Assembly: GCA_040752025.1 (NCBI GenBank)
Contig: JBFMFR010000016.1
Location: forward strand, 1-64,000
DNA length: 64,000 nucleotides
Direction of reading: 5' to 3'
Source of the DNA: JBFMFR01 sp040752025
GTDB lineage: Bacteria; Chloroflexota; Anaerolineae; Anaerolineales; UBA4823
Below, piece by piece: positions 1-10,954 of this stretch. How positions within the stretch are numbered: the first letter of the stretch is position 1; every line of letters begins with the position of its first letter. The notes under the pieces were generated by a model. That model was not told the origin of the DNA and made no database searches. It saw only the letters and a list, made by a program, of their open reading frames with translations. Position numbers and translations under genes: made by a program.

Positions 1-104
1 TCGACGATCTGAAACGCAAGGTTCTGGCCTTCATCGAGTATTACAACCGTACCATGGCTAAACCGTTCAAATGGACCTACCAGGGCAGAGCCCTTTCTGC
101 ATAG
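1..104 (+). mobile_element. IS630-type transposase, 3' fragment
   Basis: Reading from base 3, an open frame that enters from outside the window encodes 33 residues and ends in TAG at 102-104. It contains FIEYYNRTMAKPFKWTY followed by a short basic tail, which matches the extreme C-terminus of IS630-family DDE transposases as I know them. The element's right end probably lies at about 122-126, where the sensor kinase on the other strand stops looking like a PAS domain and where TA dinucleotides (the IS630 target) occur. The 5' part of the element and its left end are outside the window. The family call rests on the C-terminal motif only. Confidence 0.8.
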
Positions 105-2917
105 CTATTTATGCCAAGATGTACTAGCATATCACAGAAGGCGGGGTTTACATTGATTCCTCCAGCAGGCAAGGTCATGGAGATGCCAACCAGGGAATGA
201 TCGAAGATATACCTGAATTTGTCTTCACTATCACGCAGAGCTTCCTCGGCCAGTTTGCGCTTTTCTTCATTATTCAGCGCTTCGAGGGCAAAATTTATAT
301 CACTGGCGACTTCTTCGAGCAGCTTAATTTCCTCCGGGTTGAAAAAAGATGGCTCGCCGGCATAGAAGGCGAATATTCCCAGCGTGTGCGCATCCACCAC
401 AATCGGCAATGCAACCAAGGAGCGATAGCCGCGCTTCAATGCTTCTGCGCGCCAGGGCGCCGTGCGTGGATCGGCGGCAATATCGTTACAGAAATCCGTT
501 CTGCCAGTGCGCGCAGCCACGCCTGCGGGGCCCAGTCCCTCAGGAACATCTTTCACTGAAACCTGAGGAATGCTGGCTAAATACCCTTCTTCGACTCCAT
601 CCCAAAAAACCGGGGTGATCACCTGGCTTTGCTGATCCACCAGGCCAACCCAGGCCATGCGAAATTCGCCAAATTCAACGGCGATATGACAGATATTCCG
701 AAAAATTTCCTGCGGATCACGAGTGCGGACGATCATCTGGTTGATCTGGCTGATGACTGCATAAACACGGCTCAACCGCATGGTTTCAACTTCTATGCGC
801 TTTCGTTCCGTGATATCGCGCGTCGTGCTGATGATGAAAGCCTCTCCAGCAATCTCGAAAACAGCCGCCGACATCAATCCATCGACAATCTTGCCATCCT
901 TTCCCTGGAACTGCGCTTCGTAATTGAGTACACTGCCGCCCGCTTGTAAGCCTTCCACGATCTTTATCCGATCAGCCGCATTCACCCAGATGCCAAGCTC
1001 AACGGAGGTTTTTCCAAGCACTTCTTGTTCGCTGTAGCCCAGGATTTGCTCGAAGCCGGGGTTGACCGAGAGCAGCCGGCCATCGGCCAGCCGGGTAATG
1101 GATACTGCATCGGGTGTGATCTGGAAAGCCTTTCTGAATCTTTCTTCGCTGAAGCGCAGCGCCTCGGCAGCTTCGTAACGATCGCGATAGTAACGCAGGC
1201 GCTGGCGTCTCCAAATGAACCAAAATCCGGATCCGGTGGCTGTTACCAGCGCGCCAAAGAGGAGCATCGTCTGCCAAAAACGCTCCTGGATAGGCGCAAA
1301 AGCCTCGGACGAATCTTGACGCGCCACCAGGAACCAGGGCGAGCCGGGCACCGGCCCCACGTAGCCGACGACCGCGGCGTCGCGATAATCCACACCCTCC
1401 ACGACGCCGGTCTGCCCTGACACGGCTTTGACAGCCAGGAGGTCCGTCTGCGTCAGAGGGTAACGCCTGGAAAGGGCGGCAGCCGGGTCGAAGCGCACAG
1501 GGTTCAAAAAAAGGACTTCATCCCCCTCCCGGCGCACCAGCAGGGTTTCGGCAGTCTGGCTGGGTACAGGCCATTCAGCCAGGAAGGGATAGATAGCCTG
1601 CTGCGGGTGAACCTCCATGATAAGCACGCCCAAAGGTTGGCTCAAATCTTGCTCAACGTAAATAGGTACTAACAAACCCAGGTGAATGGATCGGTCAGGC
1701 TGGTGAAAATGAAAATCCCAAAAAACCACCTGTCCATCCTGCAGAACCGGATTCATGTCGGTCTGCAAGTGTGCATCAACCAGGCTTATCCCGGCCGGTG
1801 AGGCAATTCGTTGTGTTCCACCGGTATCCAGGAAGTAAATGGTCTCATAACCATAGGCTTTGCACAGGCTATCTAACCAGGCCTGGAGAGAGGCAGCCGC
1901 AGAAAGGTCATTAGGATCGGTCAAAAAGTCTTGCAGCAAGGCGGCAAAAGCCGCGTTCTGGCGCAAGACTGCTGCATCCCCTGAGCGCTCCGTGCGCCAA
2001 TTTTGCAGCTCCCTGATCTTGAGCATCGCAATGGCAGTCATCTGCTCGTCAACCTGCGTACGAAAATGTTGCAAAAAGTTTACATAGGAAAGCGTCCCTA
2101 CAGCGAGAACGCCGGTCGCCATCAAGCCAAGGATCCCCAGGAAGAGTGTTTGCATGCGTCTCTCTTGGGTCTCTGCCCACTGCTCCGCACTTTGCATCTC
2201 AGGCGCTTTTTTGAGGAAATCGAAACGAAATACTGCCGCAGCCGCCAGGGCCGCAGCCAGGGCAAAACCCGGAATGGTGGGATTGAGCGAGTCTTTCGGA
2301 AGGAGATTGAAAGTGATTACAACAGCGATAACGACTGGAAGCAGCGCCGAGGCGATCAGCAAACCAGCCTGCAGACGGTGAAGGCGCGCCATGCGCCGGG
2401 CCTCCAGCAGCAGCATGGCCGAGCCGGCCAGCATGAGCAATTGGCCATAGAAGGAGTGCACCAGATACCACAGGCCTGGGATGCGCTGAGAGAGCTCGGC
2501 AACCCAAAATGCGCCAACCTGCCGGAAACCCACCTCTCGCTGCACCCATAACGTTTGCCAGGGGCTGGTCCAGATTATCGCCTGGGTGATCAGGGGGACA
2601 GCAAACAAACTGATCGCCAGTCCCTTGCTAAGCCAGCGATGCCGCCCGGTGTACTCCAATACAAAGAGAACCCACAGCGGAGGAATTACTGCAAAGGAAA
2701 GAAAACGCATCTTGAACCAAAAGAGAGCCCCTGCCTGGGTTATGCTGAGCATCGAAAATACTTCTTCCAGCGCAGCAACACACATGGCCAACGCTAACCA
2801 GAAGTAATAGCGATTGCCGGCCAAACTGCGCTGCTTGCTGGCCTGCCAGGCCAGCAAACCGGTCACGGCTACTGCGAGCAGAATCATCCCAAAATACAAT
2901 TCGCTTTCCAGGGCCAT
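77..2917 (-). pseudogene. Sensor histidine kinase truncated by an IS element (7TM-Cache-PAS-GAF-PAS fragment)
   Basis: The 946-codon frame starts at ATG 2917 behind a GGAG ribosome site. Residues 1-230 form a seven-helix HisKA_7TM-like membrane domain. A further helix follows at about 255-280, an extracytoplasmic Cache-like sensor at about 285-550 and another helix. Cytoplasmic PAS (about 595-705) and GAF (about 715-880) domains come next, then the first 30 residues of a second PAS. At the codons for CDML (near base 125) homology stops and the frame runs into the antisense of the transposase, ending after unrelated residues. No HisKA or HATPase domain remains, so it cannot phosphorylate on its own. 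It lies 65 bases downstream of the 1410-residue hybrid kinase and was probably the last gene of that run. The missing kinase part may lie beyond the element. Confidence 0.85.
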
Positions 2918-2982
2918 AATCCTATCTCCGAAAACAACCGATACATCTAACCGGGGTGCGCAGCCTGTTTTTCATAATAAAC

Positions 2983-5900
2983 TCAAGCTGATTGGATGAC
3001 CGCCAGAGCCGTCAGCAGTTGGCGATGCTGCTGCTCCGCTTTATCGAGCCGGCTAGCGAACTGCGCCTGCTCGCCGGCAATCAGAGCCGCTTCCAGTTGC
3101 CTGGCCGTCTCGCTCAACGCATCTGCGCCCAGGGTAGCCGCTACGCTCTTCAGCGTATGCGCCAATCGCTGCGCCAGCGCCAGATCGTTGGCCTGGATGG
3201 CGCTGCGGATTTGCGCGACAGCCTCAGCATGATCGATAGCGAACTTTTTCAGCAAACGTTTGTACAGGCTCAGGTTGCCGCCCAGGCGAGCCAGGGCGGC
3301 CTGCGCATTCAGAAGAGCCAGCACTTCATGAGGCAGGATTTCTAAAGATGAAAGCGATTTTGGCGCCTGCTCTGTCTTTTTTTCTGGAGCCAGCCAGCGC
3401 AGCAGCATAGCAGTCAACTGCGCGGGATTGACCGGCTTGGCGATATAATCATTCATCCCAGCCTGCAATACCTTTTCGCGCTCACCCACCAGCGCATGCG
3501 CCGTCATGGCAATGATCGGCAACCGGGATAAGGTGAAGCGGGGATCACTGCGGATGTGAGCGGTAGTCTGATAGCCATCCATCCTGGGCATCTGGATGTC
3601 CATTAGAACCGCGGCGTAGTCATTCTGGTTGAGCATGGCAAGCGCCTGTTCTCCGTTCGGCGCGACCGAGACCTGTAAACCAAGCTGCTGGAGCATCTCA
3701 ACCGCCACCATCTGGTTGATCTCGTTGTCTTCAACCAGCAAAATGCACTGACCGCGGAGGCTGGAGAATTCTGCGCCAGGCGCGCCCCACCAGCCAGATT
3801 GGCGCGGCTGTGCGGTAATATCCTCGGGTATTTTTATCGAAACTTCGCCTGCTGCGCCAGTTGAGTATGGGAATGTCAGGGTGAATGAAAAGCGTGCGCC
3901 CTGTCCCAGCTTGCTTTCAACGGTAATTTCTCCACCCATCATCTCAACCAGGCGCTTGCTGATCACCAACCCCAGGCCTGAACCGCCATATTTCCGGCTG
4001 ATCGAGGTATCTGCCTGGCTGAAAGGCTGGAATATCTGCATCATTTGCTCTTCAGCCACACCAATGCCGGAATCACGCACAGCAAATTCCAGCGTCACTT
4101 GCTGAGCCGTTTTTTCGAGCAAGGCGACTTGCACCTCCACTTCGCCCTGCTCAGTAAATTTCACAGCGTTGCTCGCCAGGTTCAGCAGCACCTGCCCCAG
4201 GCGCAACGGGTCGCCAACCAGCACAGGAGGGATATCCGGCGGGACATTGAACAGCAGCGCCAACCCCTTCTCTTTTGCCCGGAGAGACAACGTGCTGGAG
4301 AGCACTAACAGGACTTCATTCAGGTCAAAGTGGATCTCTTCCAGATCCATCTTGACGGCTTCGATCTTGGAGAAATCCAGGATGTCGTTGATCGTTGCCA
4401 GCAAGATCTCACCAGAAAGTCGAATATTCGTGAGATAGTTGCGCATTTTTGCGTCCATCTCGGCCTGCAAGGCCAGGTGCGTCAATCCCAGGATGCCGTT
4501 GAGCGGCGTGCGAATTTCGTGGCTCATGGTAGCCAGAAAATCGCTCTTGGCGCGGTTGGCGGCGTCAGCCTGCTCCTTGGCTATAGATAATTCAGCCGTG
4601 CGAGTTTCTACCAGTTCTTCCAGGTGATCGCGAATCTGGCGAAGTTCTCTTTCGATCCGTTTACGTCGCACAATTTCGTCCTGGGCCTCTTGATATAACT
4701 GGGCATTCTGAATGGCGATCGTGGCCAGGCGGGAAAACTGTTCCAGTAAAGCAACATCCTGTTCGGTGAAAAGCCGGTCGTCATCTCTCTCATAGGCCAG
4801 GCCCAACACCCCCAAAAACTGTGTCCCCGAAATCAACGGAACACCCATCAAGGAGCGAATTTTTTCTTTGCTATACGAAGCAATACGGCCTTCCCAAAGG
4901 TCATAATCTGAGATAATGTAAGGTTGGCGGGTTTGCCATACAATACCTGCCAGATCCTCGCCTGGCTGCACTGTGAAATTCAGCGACTCGGCCAAGCCGC
5001 CTAACCCCACCTTGGGCAGCAGAGCGCCTGTCTCAGAATCAATCAAATTCAGATAGCCTGCTGAGGTATTCATTAGCCGCCCGGCTCGCCGGACGATGTT
5101 TTCCAGCAAAACTGGCAGATCCAATTGAGAAAGCAGCTCTACCGTGGTTTCCTGTAAGGCAAGCAGGTAATCATAATGCTGGCGCAGGGTTTCTTCGGCG
5201 CGATTGCGCTCGGTGATATCGATTACCGAGACGATCACATGCTCCAGCGTCTCTTCGTAGCCTGGCATCACCGACCAGTTCAAGCTGACGTCGATTTGCC
5301 TGCCATCCAGCGTTCTGTTGCGCCCTTCCCAACTAAAATTCTTTTTCCCCTCGGCTATATTCACCAATTCCACCACAAACTGCTGAAGATGCTCAAGCGG
5401 AAGAACGGCGTCAAGGCTGCCAAGCAACTGCGCTTTTGTTTGAGCGCCATGCAACCTGACCGTAGCCTGGTTGACGTCCAGCACGCGAACCGTGGAAAGG
5501 CAGTCGAGGATAGCCTGTGGATGTTGAGAAAAATAGGCTGTAAAATCAGACACCCCCGCCTGGCGCAAAATATCCAGGCGTTGTTTAACGCCCGAGAAGT
5601 CTTCTTCCCATAGGGAAATGGGCGAGTTCTCGAACAGGTTGCGATAGCGCAGCTCGCTTGCCTGCCGGGCAAATTCGGTTTCTTTGCGCCAGGTGATATC
5701 CTGGACAAACCCGTTCAAATAGGCCGGCTTTCCTTCTGCATCCAGGATCAGCTCGCCGGCTTCGGCCCACACCCAGCGAATGGCGCCATCTGGCAGGACG
5801 ATGCGATACTCCAATGGGATTGGTTGCCTCTCGCGCATCACCGATAAATTCGATTGATTCACCCGCTCACGGTCATCGGGATAAATGGCCCGGGCAATAA

Positions 5901-7215
5901 TCTCATTCAGATTACCGGTGAAGCTTTCTTTCGCAATCCCGAAAATTCGGTACATTTCATCCGACCACTGAACCTTATCGCCCTGGATATCCCAGCTCCA
6001 GCTTCCTATATGTGCAAAAGACTGGGCTTTTTTCAATTCATTGCTGACGCCGATGATCTCGTCTTCGACTTTCTTGCGCTCGGAAATATCATTCGCCATC
6101 ACCAGACGCGCCGGGCGGCCGGCATAATCCAATCCGTGAGAGAAAATCTCAACGAAAAAAGTGTGCCCGCTTTTTGAGTTATGGATCCACGGCCCAGAGA
6201 ACTGGATGGTCTCCTTCTGGCTGGCAACATTTTCCACCAAACGCGCCACTTCTTCGCCAGGACGGATATCTTTCAAAGTCATGCCCAGGAACTCATCCCG
6301 GCTGTAGCCATATTTTTCTACTGCAGCATCGTTGACGGCCAAAAAGCGCAGTGTTTCCAGGTCATAGACCCACATGGGAAGTGGGTGGTTCTCGAACAGC
6401 AGCCGGTACTGCTCCTCGCTCTGGCGTATCCTTTCCTCGGCCTGCTTGCGTTCGGCAATATCCCGGTTGACCACCACGGTGCCTGTCGGATTTCCCGCGC
6501 TGTCGCGCAGCCAGGTGGAGGTAGAAAGGATGTACAGAGATTTTCCGCTCTTGTGCTTCTGGATAACCTCGCCCATCCAGTATCCATCGCTGCGAAATTT
6601 CTGCAAGACCTGCTCGCGATCGTTATTGGGATAACTGGTTGGGACAAGCGCCGGAAACGCTTTTCCGATGGCTTCTTGCGCCGTCCACCCATATAGGTGT
6701 TCTGCGCCTTTATTCCAGGTGTAAACGATAAAATCGGCATCCGTGCTAAAAATGGCTTCGGAGACTTGTCCGAGCAAGCTGGCCTGGAAATGAATCTGCT
6801 CATCCGCCAGTTGGTGTTCTTTCTCCAGGCGCACTTTCTCAAGCACCGTGTGGATCGTGCGCGGCAGGCGGCGGATATGGCTGGGGGTTTTGATCACGTA
6901 TTCCGCCACGCCGCGCTTTAAAGCCTGCACGGCGATTTCCTCCGAACCGGTGCCGGTGACAATAATGACCGGTAAATCGGGATCGTGACCATGTACGACT
7001 TCCAGCACTTGCAGGCCATCGAAGCCGAGGATGTTGAAATCGCTGAGCACCAGGTCAAATTTGTCTTGAGCCAGGGCAGCTTCAAATTCGAGGCGTGAAC
7101 CAGCCACTGTCACGCGGAAGCCTTCCTGTTGGCGCACGAGCGCATCCAGGATCAGCTCACGATCCAGCGGTGAATCATCGACATATAATATGTAGATAAG
7201 ATCAGTTTCCATCAT
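2983..7215 (-). CDS. Hybrid histidine kinase REC-PAS(x4)-GAF-HisKA-HATPase-REC-HPt (1410 aa)
   Basis: This is a cytoplasmic hybrid kinase with no membrane segment. The N-terminal receiver has its phospho-acceptor at Asp59 (residues 1-125). Four PAS domains follow (about 145-265, 270-395, 400-515, 520-665), then a GAF (about 675-835), a coiled coil and a HisKA with phospho-acceptor His899 in MSHEIRTPLNG. HATPase_c (about 1000-1115), a second receiver with LMDIQMPRMDG and a C-terminal HPt (RLAHTLKSVAATLG) complete the relay. The architecture supports an internal His-Asp-His phosphorelay with the N-terminal receiver as an extra input, an inference from family knowledge. The start codon overlaps the stop of the upstream single-domain response regulator by 4 bases (ATGA), so the two are translationally coupled. 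The signal sensed is not recognisable. Confidence 0.93.
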   Translation of the reverse strand: MMETDLIYILYVDDSPLDRELILDALVRQQEGFRVTVAGSRLEFEAALAQDKFDLVLSDFNILGFDGLQVLEVVHGHDPDLPVIIVTGTGSEEIAVQALKRGVAEYVIKTPSHIRRLPRTIHTVLEKVRLEKEHQLADEQIHFQASLLGQVSEAIFSTDADFIVYTWNKGAEHLYGWTAQEAIGKAFPALVPTSYPNNDREQVLQKFRSDGYWMGEVIQKHKSGKSLYILSTSTWLRDSAGNPTGTVVVNRDIAERKQAEERIRQSEEQYRLLFENHPLPMWVYDLETLRFLAVNDAAVEKYGYSRDEFLGMTLKDIRPGEEVARLVENVASQKETIQFSGPWIHNSKSGHTFFVEIFSHGLDYAGRPARLVMANDISERKKVEDEIIGVSNELKKAQSFAHIGSWSWDIQGDKVQWSDEMYRIFGIAKESFTGNLNEIIARAIYPDDRERVNQSNLSVMRERQPIPLEYRIVLPDGAIRWVWAEAGELILDAEGKPAYLNGFVQDITWRKETEFARQASELRYRNLFENSPISLWEEDFSGVKQRLDILRQAGVSDFTAYFSQHPQAILDCLSTVRVLDVNQATVRLHGAQTKAQLLGSLDAVLPLEHLQQFVVELVNIAEGKKNFSWEGRNRTLDGRQIDVSLNWSVMPGYEETLEHVIVSVIDITERNRAEETLRQHYDYLLALQETTVELLSQLDLPVLLENIVRRAGRLMNTSAGYLNLIDSETGALLPKVGLGGLAESLNFTVQPGEDLAGIVWQTRQPYIISDYDLWEGRIASYSKEKIRSLMGVPLISGTQFLGVLGLAYERDDDRLFTEQDVALLEQFSRLATIAIQNAQLYQEAQDEIVRRKRIERELRQIRDHLEELVETRTAELSIAKEQADAANRAKSDFLATMSHEIRTPLNGILGLTHLALQAEMDAKMRNYLTNIRLSGEILLATINDILDFSKIEAVKMDLEEIHFDLNEVLLVLSSTLSLRAKEKGLALLFNVPPDIPPVLVGDPLRLGQVLLNLASNAVKFTEQGEVEVQVALLEKTAQQVTLEFAVRDSGIGVAEEQMMQIFQPFSQADTSISRKYGGSGLGLVISKRLVEMMGGEITVESKLGQGARFSFTLTFPYSTGAAGEVSIKIPEDITAQPRQSGWWGAPGAEFSSLRGQCILLVEDNEINQMVAVEMLQQLGLQVSVAPNGEQALAMLNQNDYAAVLMDIQMPRMDGYQTTAHIRSDPRFTLSRLPIIAMTAHALVGEREKVLQAGMNDYIAKPVNPAQLTAMLLRWLAPEKKTEQAPKSLSSLEILPHEVLALLNAQAALARLGGNLSLYKRLLKKFAIDHAEAVAQIRSAIQANDLALAQRLAHTLKSVAATLGADALSETARQLEAALIAGEQAQFASRLDKAEQQHRQLLTALAVIQSA

Positions 7216-7658
7216 ATGTTTTCGGGCGGGGAAACGTTGAGCGTGAGCCAGTAACCTTCGATTTTACGCACCACATCCAAAAAGCCTTCGAAAGAAACCG
7301 GCTTGACCAGATAACTGTTGGCGCCGATGTCATAAGACAGGGCGCGGTCGCCTTCCTCTTTCGAGGAAGTCAGGATGATGACCGGAATGCGCTTCAGAAT
7401 GGGGGTAGTTTTGATGCGACGCAGCACTTCAAAACCGTCGACGCCGGGCAATTTGAGGTCAAGCAACACGATATTCGGCATAGGATGGGCCTGGCGGTCG
7501 GCGTATTTGCCGGTGCCATTGAGATAATCCAGGGCGTCATTGCCGTCGCCAATCACCGAGATCGTATTGCCAAGCTTGGCTTCCTGGAAAGCATCCAGGG
7601 TCAATTCGACATCCATTCGGCTATCTTCAACCAGCAGGATATGAGCGAGTTTCTGCAT
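7212..7658 (-). CDS. Single-domain response regulator (Rcp1-like)
   Basis: A 148-residue stand-alone receiver. The acidic pocket is at Glu11-Asp12, the phospho-acceptor at Asp67 (VLLDLKLPG), Thr97/Ser98 form the switch and Lys119 is the conserved lysine. The loop after helix 2 (residues 47-60, NGTGKYADRQAHPM) is the insertion typical of Rcp1-type regulators that partner phytochrome-like kinases. It has no output domain, so it probably shuttles phosphate. It sits 3 bases after a six-PAS kinase with the SHDLRAPLRAI phosphorylation box usual for Rcp1 partners, and overlaps the next hybrid kinase by 4 bases. This places it as a carrier between the two, although that wiring is inferred only from gene order. 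Confidence 0.94.
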   Translation of the reverse strand: MQKLAHILLVEDSRMDVELTLDAFQEAKLGNTISVIGDGNDALDYLNGTGKYADRQAHPMPNIVLLDLKLPGVDGFEVLRRIKTTPILKRIPVIILTSSKEEGDRALSYDIGANSYLVKPVSFEGFLDVVRKIEGYWLTLNVSPPENI

Positions 7659-7661
7659 AGG

Positions 7662-10600
7662 TTACTCCTTCGGTAATTTCACAAAAAATGCGCTGCCTTG
7701 TCCAACCTGCGAGGTCAGCCACACTTCGCCGCCCAACAGACTGACAGCTTTCTTGACCGTCGCCAGGCCAATGCCCGTACCGGGATATTCATCCTCGCTG
7801 TGCAGGCGCTGAAAAATATTGAATATTTTTTCATGATATTCAGCGGGTATGCCGATGCCGTTATCGCCGATCTGGACGATCACATGATCGGCTGCGCCTT
7901 GCCAGGCGACATCGATGATTGGCGGGACATTCGGACGCTGGTATTTGAGAGCATTGTCCAGCAAATTCATAAAAACCTGGTTGAGCAGCGTGGCGTCGCC
8001 CTTTACCACAGGTAAACCTGCAGCAATCTTCATCTCGCCATAGGATGCCTGGCAGCGTTCCCGCAGCTCAGAAACGACCCGTGCAAAGAGATCGTCGAGC
8101 GCTACCGGCTCACAACGCACGCCGGAACGCCCCAGGCGTGAATAATTGAGCAGATCATCGATCAGAAGCCCCATGCGCTCGCTGGCCTGCAAAATATTAT
8201 CCAGATAATGACGGCCTTCTTCGTTCAGGCAGTCACGGTGCCTCCGGTCGATGATGGACGAAAAGCCGTTGATAGCGCGCAGCGGGGCGCGCAAGTCGTG
8301 CGATACGGAATAGGAGAAAGACTCCAATTCCTTGTTAGCATCCAACAACTGTTGAGTGCGCTCTACCACGCGTTTTTCAAGCTCGGTGTTTAGCAAGCGA
8401 ATCTCCTCTTCCATTTGCTTGCGTTGGGTGACATCTTCCAGCGCAACCATATTGCCGATGATTTCGCCTTTAGGATTATAAAGCGGAGCGACGGACAGGC
8501 TGGCGATGAAAATTTGGCCGTCTCTTTTTTGGCGCGTCGTTTCCAGACTCAAGATACTTTGCCCTTGCATAACCTGCTGGTGCACGCCAACAAATTCATC
8601 CCATCTATCTTGCGGAACAATCGGCGAAGGTTTGCCAACGATCTCACCGGCTGTCCAGTCAAAAATCCGTTCGGCCGATATGTTCCAGGACAGGATAATT
8701 CCATCCTGATCCATGCTGTAAAGCGCGACGGGCGAGCAAGCAATGATTGCCCTTTGAAACTCTTCGCTCTGCTGCAGGGCGATTTCGGCTTGCTTGCGCT
8801 CGGAGACATCGATGGATAGGATGAAAACTCCCTCAGGCACAGGCTGGATGCTCAGGTTAAACCAGCCGGTTGAGCCGTCTGGAAATTCGAACAGATTCTC
8901 CACGTGGTGAGGCTCCCGGTCTTCCAGGGTATGCTTGATGATGCGAAACACCTCGGTATTTTCGATCCCCGGCCACATATCCATGTATCGATTACCGAGC
9001 AGTTCTTCTTTCGGACGACGATTATGCACATCGGCGGCATCATTTAGATAAATATATTTCCAATCGTGATCGATAATCTGGCAGCCTTCCATCATATGAT
9101 CAAGCGTCGAGCGAAAACGTTCTTCGCTTTCGCGCAGTTGTTGCTCGGCGCGCTTGCGATCGGTAATATCCAAAGCGAAGGCGGCAATCTCTCCTTCCGC
9201 GTCTGGCATGAGCGCATCCGCCAGGAAAACTGCCACCCGGCTACCATCCCGGCGGATATATTCCTTCTCGTAGGGAGTGCTAGAACCGCGCTCTTGCAGC
9301 TCGCGGATAGCATTTTCGTCGGCAGGCAGCCATTCGGAGGGCGTAAGCGCTCGCCAATTCACCAGGCCGGCTTCAAATTCGGCGCGGCTATAACCGATCA
9401 TGTTAAGATAGTAGTCGTTGGTCTCAATAATTCCACCATCTACGGCTGCAATAACGACACCGATTATATTTGCATCGAAAAAGCGTCGCAGGCGAGCATT
9501 GACTGTGCGTAAAGCATCCTCCATTTTCTTGCGCCCGGTGACGACTTCGGAGAATAGAATGACGCCGCCATTTTCTCCGCTGGTCTCATACCAGGGGCGC
9601 ATTTCCCAGCGCACCCAATCCAGACTGCCGTCAGACCGAGGAAATGGATCGTCCTCCGCTTTTTCGACCGCTCCGGCCAGGCAGCGCCGGTGGATTTCCT
9701 TCCATCGCTCGGGGATCTCGGGGAACACTTCGTAATGCGAGCGGCCCAGCAGGTTTTGGCCGCCCAGGCCGTAATCAACGAGATATCTCTGGCTGGCAAC
9801 AAGATACTTCATTTCGTGATCGAACATGGCAATTGCGGCTGGAGAATGTTCGACAAAAAGGGCAAACAATTGATCGTTTCTGCGTAGTTTTTCTTCTACC
9901 TGTTTACGTTCGGTGATGTCCTGCGATGTATTTAGAATATATTTCTGGTCGCCGATAGCTATCAGATCGATATTTAATTCAAAAAAACGCTCTACGCCAG
10001 ATTTGGTAAGCAAAGCCAATTCATGGTGATGCGCCGAGCCAGTTTCTTTCAATTGGGATAATATTTTCAACCGACTCTCAGTATCGGGATTAATCCCCAA
10101 ATCCAGTGTGGTCTTTCCCAGCGCTTCTTGTTCTGTGTAGCCAAACGCCCGCTCAAAGGCGCCGTTTACACCAACAAGAACACCATCGGGCATCTTCGAA
10201 AGCGCAATGGCAAAAGGAGCCTTCTCGAATAGGAGAGAAAATTTTTGCTCACTCTCACGAAGCGCTTCTTCTGCCAGTTTGCGCTCACTGATATCGCGAA
10301 TGATCATGCTGGTGCGCTGAAAACCAGCCGAATCCTCGAATATATTGGTGGAAATCTCCCCCGGAAACCGGGATCCATCCTGGCGGATGAAAGTCAACTC
10401 ACCCTTAAAAACGCCCGTCTGGGCGCGCTCTTCAAGCGCTGCCGGTAAGCGTGGATCGGTTACATCCACTATACCGTTACGCCCTACCCGGATGATTTCC
10501 TCCTCTGTCCGGTCAAACATCTTACAGGCTGCGGGATTCGCAGAGAAAATGCTGCCGCCAGGTTCGGTCAAAAGGATGGCATCCAGACTGTTCTCAAAAA

Positions 10601-10862
10601 TCAGGCGATAGCGCTCTTCGCTCTCGCGCAATCGTTGCGCCGCCAGGTTGCTCATCTTGATATCGCGATGTAAAAGCAAATAGATCACCAGAGCGCTGAC
10701 TAGCACGAACATCCAGCCCTTGTAGGTTTGGATGGCAGTCAATACAGCTAGATCAGAGACAAGCGCAGCAAGCAGATAGTCAGAAAGAAGAATCCATAGT
10801 CCCCCTAAAAGCAGATAAAGAAGCGCTATACGCAGATCGATCTGGGTTTTAGAGAGTTTCAT
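7662..10862 (-). CDS. Membrane-anchored sensor histidine kinase with six PAS domains (1066 aa)
   Basis: Two N-terminal hydrophobic helices (about residues 10-30 and 48-66) anchor the protein, with only a short loop between them, so the input is probably cytoplasmic. Six PAS domains follow at about 80-190, 200-320, 325-445, 450-570, 575-690 and 700-820, most ending in the DITERKxAE linker. HisKA carries His855 in SVSHDLRAPL, and HATPase_c ends the protein with DNGIGIP and GTGIGLAT boxes. This subtype is common next to single-domain regulators, and one lies 3 bases downstream. It is the first gene of the run 10862 to 77. A 92-base gap separates it from the HD-GYP gene. The PAS ligands cannot be told from sequence. 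Confidence 0.93.
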   Translation of the reverse strand: MKLSKTQIDLRIALLYLLLGGLWILLSDYLLAALVSDLAVLTAIQTYKGWMFVLVSALVIYLLLHRDIKMSNLAAQRLRESEERYRLIFENSLDAILLTEPGGSIFSANPAACKMFDRTEEEIIRVGRNGIVDVTDPRLPAALEERAQTGVFKGELTFIRQDGSRFPGEISTNIFEDSAGFQRTSMIIRDISERKLAEEALRESEQKFSLLFEKAPFAIALSKMPDGVLVGVNGAFERAFGYTEQEALGKTTLDLGINPDTESRLKILSQLKETGSAHHHELALLTKSGVERFFELNIDLIAIGDQKYILNTSQDITERKQVEEKLRRNDQLFALFVEHSPAAIAMFDHEMKYLVASQRYLVDYGLGGQNLLGRSHYEVFPEIPERWKEIHRRCLAGAVEKAEDDPFPRSDGSLDWVRWEMRPWYETSGENGGVILFSEVVTGRKKMEDALRTVNARLRRFFDANIIGVVIAAVDGGIIETNDYYLNMIGYSRAEFEAGLVNWRALTPSEWLPADENAIRELQERGSSTPYEKEYIRRDGSRVAVFLADALMPDAEGEIAAFALDITDRKRAEQQLRESEERFRSTLDHMMEGCQIIDHDWKYIYLNDAADVHNRRPKEELLGNRYMDMWPGIENTEVFRIIKHTLEDREPHHVENLFEFPDGSTGWFNLSIQPVPEGVFILSIDVSERKQAEIALQQSEEFQRAIIACSPVALYSMDQDGIILSWNISAERIFDWTAGEIVGKPSPIVPQDRWDEFVGVHQQVMQGQSILSLETTRQKRDGQIFIASLSVAPLYNPKGEIIGNMVALEDVTQRKQMEEEIRLLNTELEKRVVERTQQLLDANKELESFSYSVSHDLRAPLRAINGFSSIIDRRHRDCLNEEGRHYLDNILQASERMGLLIDDLLNYSRLGRSGVRCEPVALDDLFARVVSELRERCQASYGEMKIAAGLPVVKGDATLLNQVFMNLLDNALKYQRPNVPPIIDVAWQGAADHVIVQIGDNGIGIPAEYHEKIFNIFQRLHSEDEYPGTGIGLATVKKAVSLLGGEVWLTSQVGQGSAFFVKLPKE

Positions 10863-10933
10863 GGCAGATCATTTCCAATCCCGTAAGAACTGTGCAAGAA
10901 CTTGTATTTCTTGATTGTAGAGTATAGTACATA

Positions 10934-10944
10934 TTCGCCCCCAA
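10934..10944 (-). promoter_or_regulatory. Shared 11-base intergenic element, copy 1
   Basis: On the minus strand the gap upstream of the six-PAS kinase contains TTGGGGGCGAA followed by TAT. The same 11 bases, followed by AAT, occur at 15875-15885 upstream of the REC-PAS-GAF hybrid kinase. Both copies lie just after the stop of the preceding gene and before the next kinase start. The function is unknown; a regulator site or upstream promoter element is possible. Confidence 0.35.
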
Positions 10945-10954
10945 GAAAAGGGCC

